Part shown: piece after piece, positions 62,148-64,000 of the stretch
Numbering within the stretch: position 1 is the stretch's first letter
Layout: each line of letters begins with the position of its first letter
Assembly (NCBI RefSeq): GCF_024436065.1
Contig: NZ_JANFNS010000002.1
Location: forward strand, 558,001 to 622,000
DNA: 64,000 nucleotides
Source of the DNA: Saccharibacillus sp. JS10
Lineage (GTDB): Bacteria > Bacillota > Bacilli > Paenibacillales > Paenibacillaceae
Reading direction: 5' to 3'
Position numbers and translations under genes: made by a program
The notes under the pieces: generated by a model
Databases searched by the model: none
Seen by the model: only the letters and a program-made list of their open reading frames with translations
What the model was told of the DNA's origin: nothing

Positions 62148-63128
62148 TTACCACGCGTAAGCGTTTGGTGCGGAACCGCCCGGTCCCGGGAAAATTTCGT
62201 CCAGACGCTTCATTTCGGCTTCGCCGAATTTCACATCCAGGATACGCAGCGCGTCCTCGAATTGTTCCAATGTACGCGGTCCGATGATTGGAGCCGTTAC
62301 GGCAGGATTCGCCAGTACCCAAGCCAGCGCGATCGTATCTTGCGGATGACCCAGTTCTTCGCTGAATGCCGCGAATTGTTCCAGTTGCTCTTTATGCTTC
62401 TCTACGCGTTCGGCATTACCGCCGCTGCGGGAACCTTCGATTTTTTTCAAAGCATTCCGACCGAGTAGACCGCCGTCGAGCGGGCTCCACGGAATAACGC
62501 CAAGCCCCAACGCTTGAGAAGCAGGAAGCACTTCAAGTTCCGGTTGGCGCGTGAGTAAGCTATATTTATGCTGCTCCGAGATCAAGCCGAGGAAGCCGCG
62601 TTTTTCCGCTTCTTTTTGCGCAACTGCAATATCCCAACCGGCAAAGTTACTGGAGCCGACATAGCCGATTTTGCCTTGCTGCATCGCGACTTCGAACGCT
62701 CCCCATAACTCGTTCCAGCTTACATTGCGATCGATATGGTGCATTTGATACAGTTCAACATGATCGGTCTGCAATCGTTTGAGCGAGCCTTCTAAGTGAC
62801 GGCGAATTTTATACGCCGATAAGCCGCGATCGCCATTCGGACCGTCGGTTGGATCACTCATTCCGCCGTAGACTTTGGTGGCAAGTACGACTTTTTCACG
62901 GCGACCGCCGCCTTGCTGGAACCAACGTCCGATAATTTCTTCGGTACGTCCGGCATTGTCTTTTCCTCCGTAAACGTTTGCAGTATCGAAGAAGTTAACT
63001 CCTGCATCAAGCGCGGCATCCATGATTTTGAACGATTCTTGTTCGTCTGTCTGTCCGCCAAAATTCATCGTTCCCAAACAAATCTGACTGACTTTTAGCC
63101 CGGATTTTCCTAAATACGAATATTCCAT
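62148..63128 (-). CDS. Aldo/keto reductase
   Basis: 326 aa NADPH-dependent (alpha/beta)8 barrel oxidoreductase. The catalytic tetrad can be placed: Asp and Tyr in FFDTANVYGG (about residues 46-55), Lys in LATKVYGGM (about residue 84) and His in YQMHHIDRN (about residue 127). GYVGSSNFAGWDIA and PIIGPRTLEQFEDAL (cofactor binding) are family motifs. Closest in style to YajO/YghZ-like or general stress aldo/keto reductases; substrate unknown. It stands between leuA and leuB in the opposite direction, so it is not part of the leucine operon. Confidence 0.93.
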   Translation of the reverse strand: MEYSYLGKSGLKVSQICLGTMNFGGQTDEQESFKIMDAALDAGVNFFDTANVYGGKDNAGRTEEIIGRWFQQGGGRREKVVLATKVYGGMSDPTDGPNGDRGLSAYKIRRHLEGSLKRLQTDHVELYQMHHIDRNVSWNELWGAFEVAMQQGKIGYVGSSNFAGWDIAVAQKEAEKRGFLGLISEQHKYSLLTRQPELEVLPASQALGLGVIPWSPLDGGLLGRNALKKIEGSRSGGNAERVEKHKEQLEQFAAFSEELGHPQDTIALAWVLANPAVTAPIIGPRTLEQFEDALRILDVKFGEAEMKRLDEIFPGPGGSAPNAYAW

Positions 63129-63230
63129 GGTAATGATTCAGCTCCTCGGTCTTAGTTTGAAAAGATGGTTCTTGTACCATTACCCAATTTTATGTAAGGA
63201 CTGACATCCGATTGTTCTTATAGGTGATTC

Positions 63231-63245
63231 CTATCAAGCTGATAG
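63231..63245. promoter_or_regulatory. Dyad in the reductase-leuB divergent region
   Basis: CTATCA-AGC-TGATAG, a perfect 6-bp inverted repeat with 3-nt spacing in the 246-bp gap. Possible operator for the reductase or leuB. No T-box or other riboswitch sequence was seen here. Confidence 0.35.
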
Positions 63246-63374
63246 TTTCTATATCTTGGTCAATTTCTGACTTCATATGTTACTGTTTTTAAATAGAAGT
63301 GTTAACCGGGACGGTATTATCAAGCGCTAAGATTCAACCAACCGGAATTCCATAACGAACAGGGAGTGCGACAG

Positions 63375-64000
63375 ATGACGGATACGAAAAAAATCGCAGT
63401 AATCGCAGGAGACGGCATCGGACCGGAAGTCGTAGCAGAAGCGGAAAAGGTGTTGCAAAAAGTCGGAGAAGTATTCGGTCACTCTTTTGAAATGGAACAC
63501 GCGTTGTTTGGCGGAATCGCAATTGATCAAAAAGGAACGCCGCTACCCGTAGAAACGTTAGAAGTGTGCAAACGCGCTGACGCGGTATTGCTCGGTGCAG
63601 TCGGTGGGCCGCAATGGGATAATAATCCAAAAGAACTGCGTCCGGAAACAGGGCTGCTCGGTATTCGTAAAGAACTCGGTTTGTTCTCGAACTTGCGTCC
63701 AGCTGTGGTCTTCGATTGTCTGAAAGACGCTTCGACGCTGAAGCCGGAAGTGCTGGAAGGTACAGACTTGATGGTCGTACGCGAGTTGACTGGCGGAATC
63801 TACTTCGGTGAAAAATTCCGTCGCGAGACCGAACATGGCGAAGAAGCTGTGGATACTTGCGCTTATAATGTAACGGAAGTTGAGCGGATTGCTCGCCAAG
63901 CGTTTGATATCGCGATGAAGCGCCGCAAAAAGCTGGCTTCGGTCGATAAAGCGAACGTACTGGAGACGTCGAGACTTTGGAGAGAAACGGTAAACCGGAT
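63375..64000 (+). CDS. leuB: 3-Isopropylmalate dehydrogenase, N-terminal part (runs off the window)
   Basis: The first 208 residues plus part of a codon of an enzyme that oxidises 3-isopropylmalate in leucine synthesis. [20 protein letters not shown] is the N-terminal NAD/substrate motif. [20 protein letters not shown] (about residues 73-92) and [17 protein letters not shown] (about residue 132) are diagnostic. The last visible part, [20 protein letters not shown], contains the catalytic Lys. ATG 63375 has GGGAGTG upstream. There is no stop before the end of the window. It is separated from leuA by the reverse-oriented reductase gene. Confidence 0.96.
   Translation, partial: MTDTKKIAVIAGDGIGPEVVAEAEKVLQKVGEVFGHSFEMEHALFGGIAIDQKGTPLPVETLEVCKRADAVLLGAVGGPQWDNNPKELRPETGLLGIRKELGLFSNLRPAVVFDCLKDASTLKPEVLEGTDLMVVRELTGGIYFGEKFRRETEHGEEAVDTCAYNVTEVERIARQAFDIAMKRRKKLASVDKANVLETSRLWRETVNR

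Overview
The window is a chromosomal stretch of a low-to-moderate GC Gram-positive bacterium of the order Bacillales, most likely Paenibacillaceae. The signs are strong AGGAGG-type ribosome binding sites, an infC gene starting at ATT behind an L20-type leader, a T-box in front of ilvB-ilvN-ilvC-leuA, Bacillus-like lipoproteins and transporters (TcyP, NupNOPQ), and paired ytqB/ytqA and YjoB-like genes. No rRNA, tRNA, CRISPR array, prophage or transposase-bearing insertion sequence was seen. It is mostly housekeeping DNA, with small accessory genes and intergenic repeats between.

Layout. 1-7400: the 3' end of a type-B carboxylesterase, transketolase, glucose-6-phosphate isomerase, a YigZ-family protein with a TetR regulator, and, on the minus strand, an Rpn-family nuclease and a YjbQ protein. 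7500-11700: a sulfate ABC transporter operon (cysT-cysW-cysA-sbp) bracketed by two copies of a palindromic repeat. 11970-16900: a PhnP-like metallo-hydrolase, a GH88 glycoside hydrolase between two small genes, a Cof-type phosphatase, a lipoate ligase and a small hydrophilic protein. 16980-20490: a cobalamin riboswitch driving btuF-btuC-btuD. 20560-28160: a chemoreceptor, a cystine symporter, a queuosine-precursor transporter, an Xaa-Pro peptidase, a small independent transcription unit and a BCS1/YjoB-like AAA ATPase. 28260-34120: phnD-phnC-phnE-phnE (minus strand), divergent from a cyclic-nucleotide phosphodiesterase/5'-nucleotidase. 34190-42770: an oxidoreductase, a cyclodeaminase-like protein, two unrecognised genes, an RluA-like protein, RecQ and a lysophospholipase-like hydrolase. 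42930-49700: the ytqA/ytqB tRNA-modification pair, trmB, a UgtP-like glycosyltransferase, a PAP2 phosphatase and a membrane GT2. 49740-56300: infC-rpmI-rplT and a guanosine-type ABC transporter (nupN-nupO-nupP-nupQ). 56490-64000: a T-box-controlled ilvB-ilvN-ilvC-leuA cluster, a convergent aldo/keto reductase, and the start of leuB, which runs off the window.

The most interesting observation is in the Rpn gene (5906-6850, minus). A near-perfect Shine-Dalgarno stands 6 nt before an in-frame internal ATG at 6274, so a 122-residue C-terminal fragment could be made separately. That is the architecture of a toxin with an intragenic antitoxin. Other points worth checking are the palindromes around the sulfate operon, a second repeat family at 24084 and 41671, a compact promoter/30-codon ORF/hairpin/terminator unit at 26558-26782, an RluA homologue whose catalytic Asp position reads Glu, and several structured leaders and intercistronic hairpins.

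All functional calls rest on reading motifs in the translations. No database search was run.
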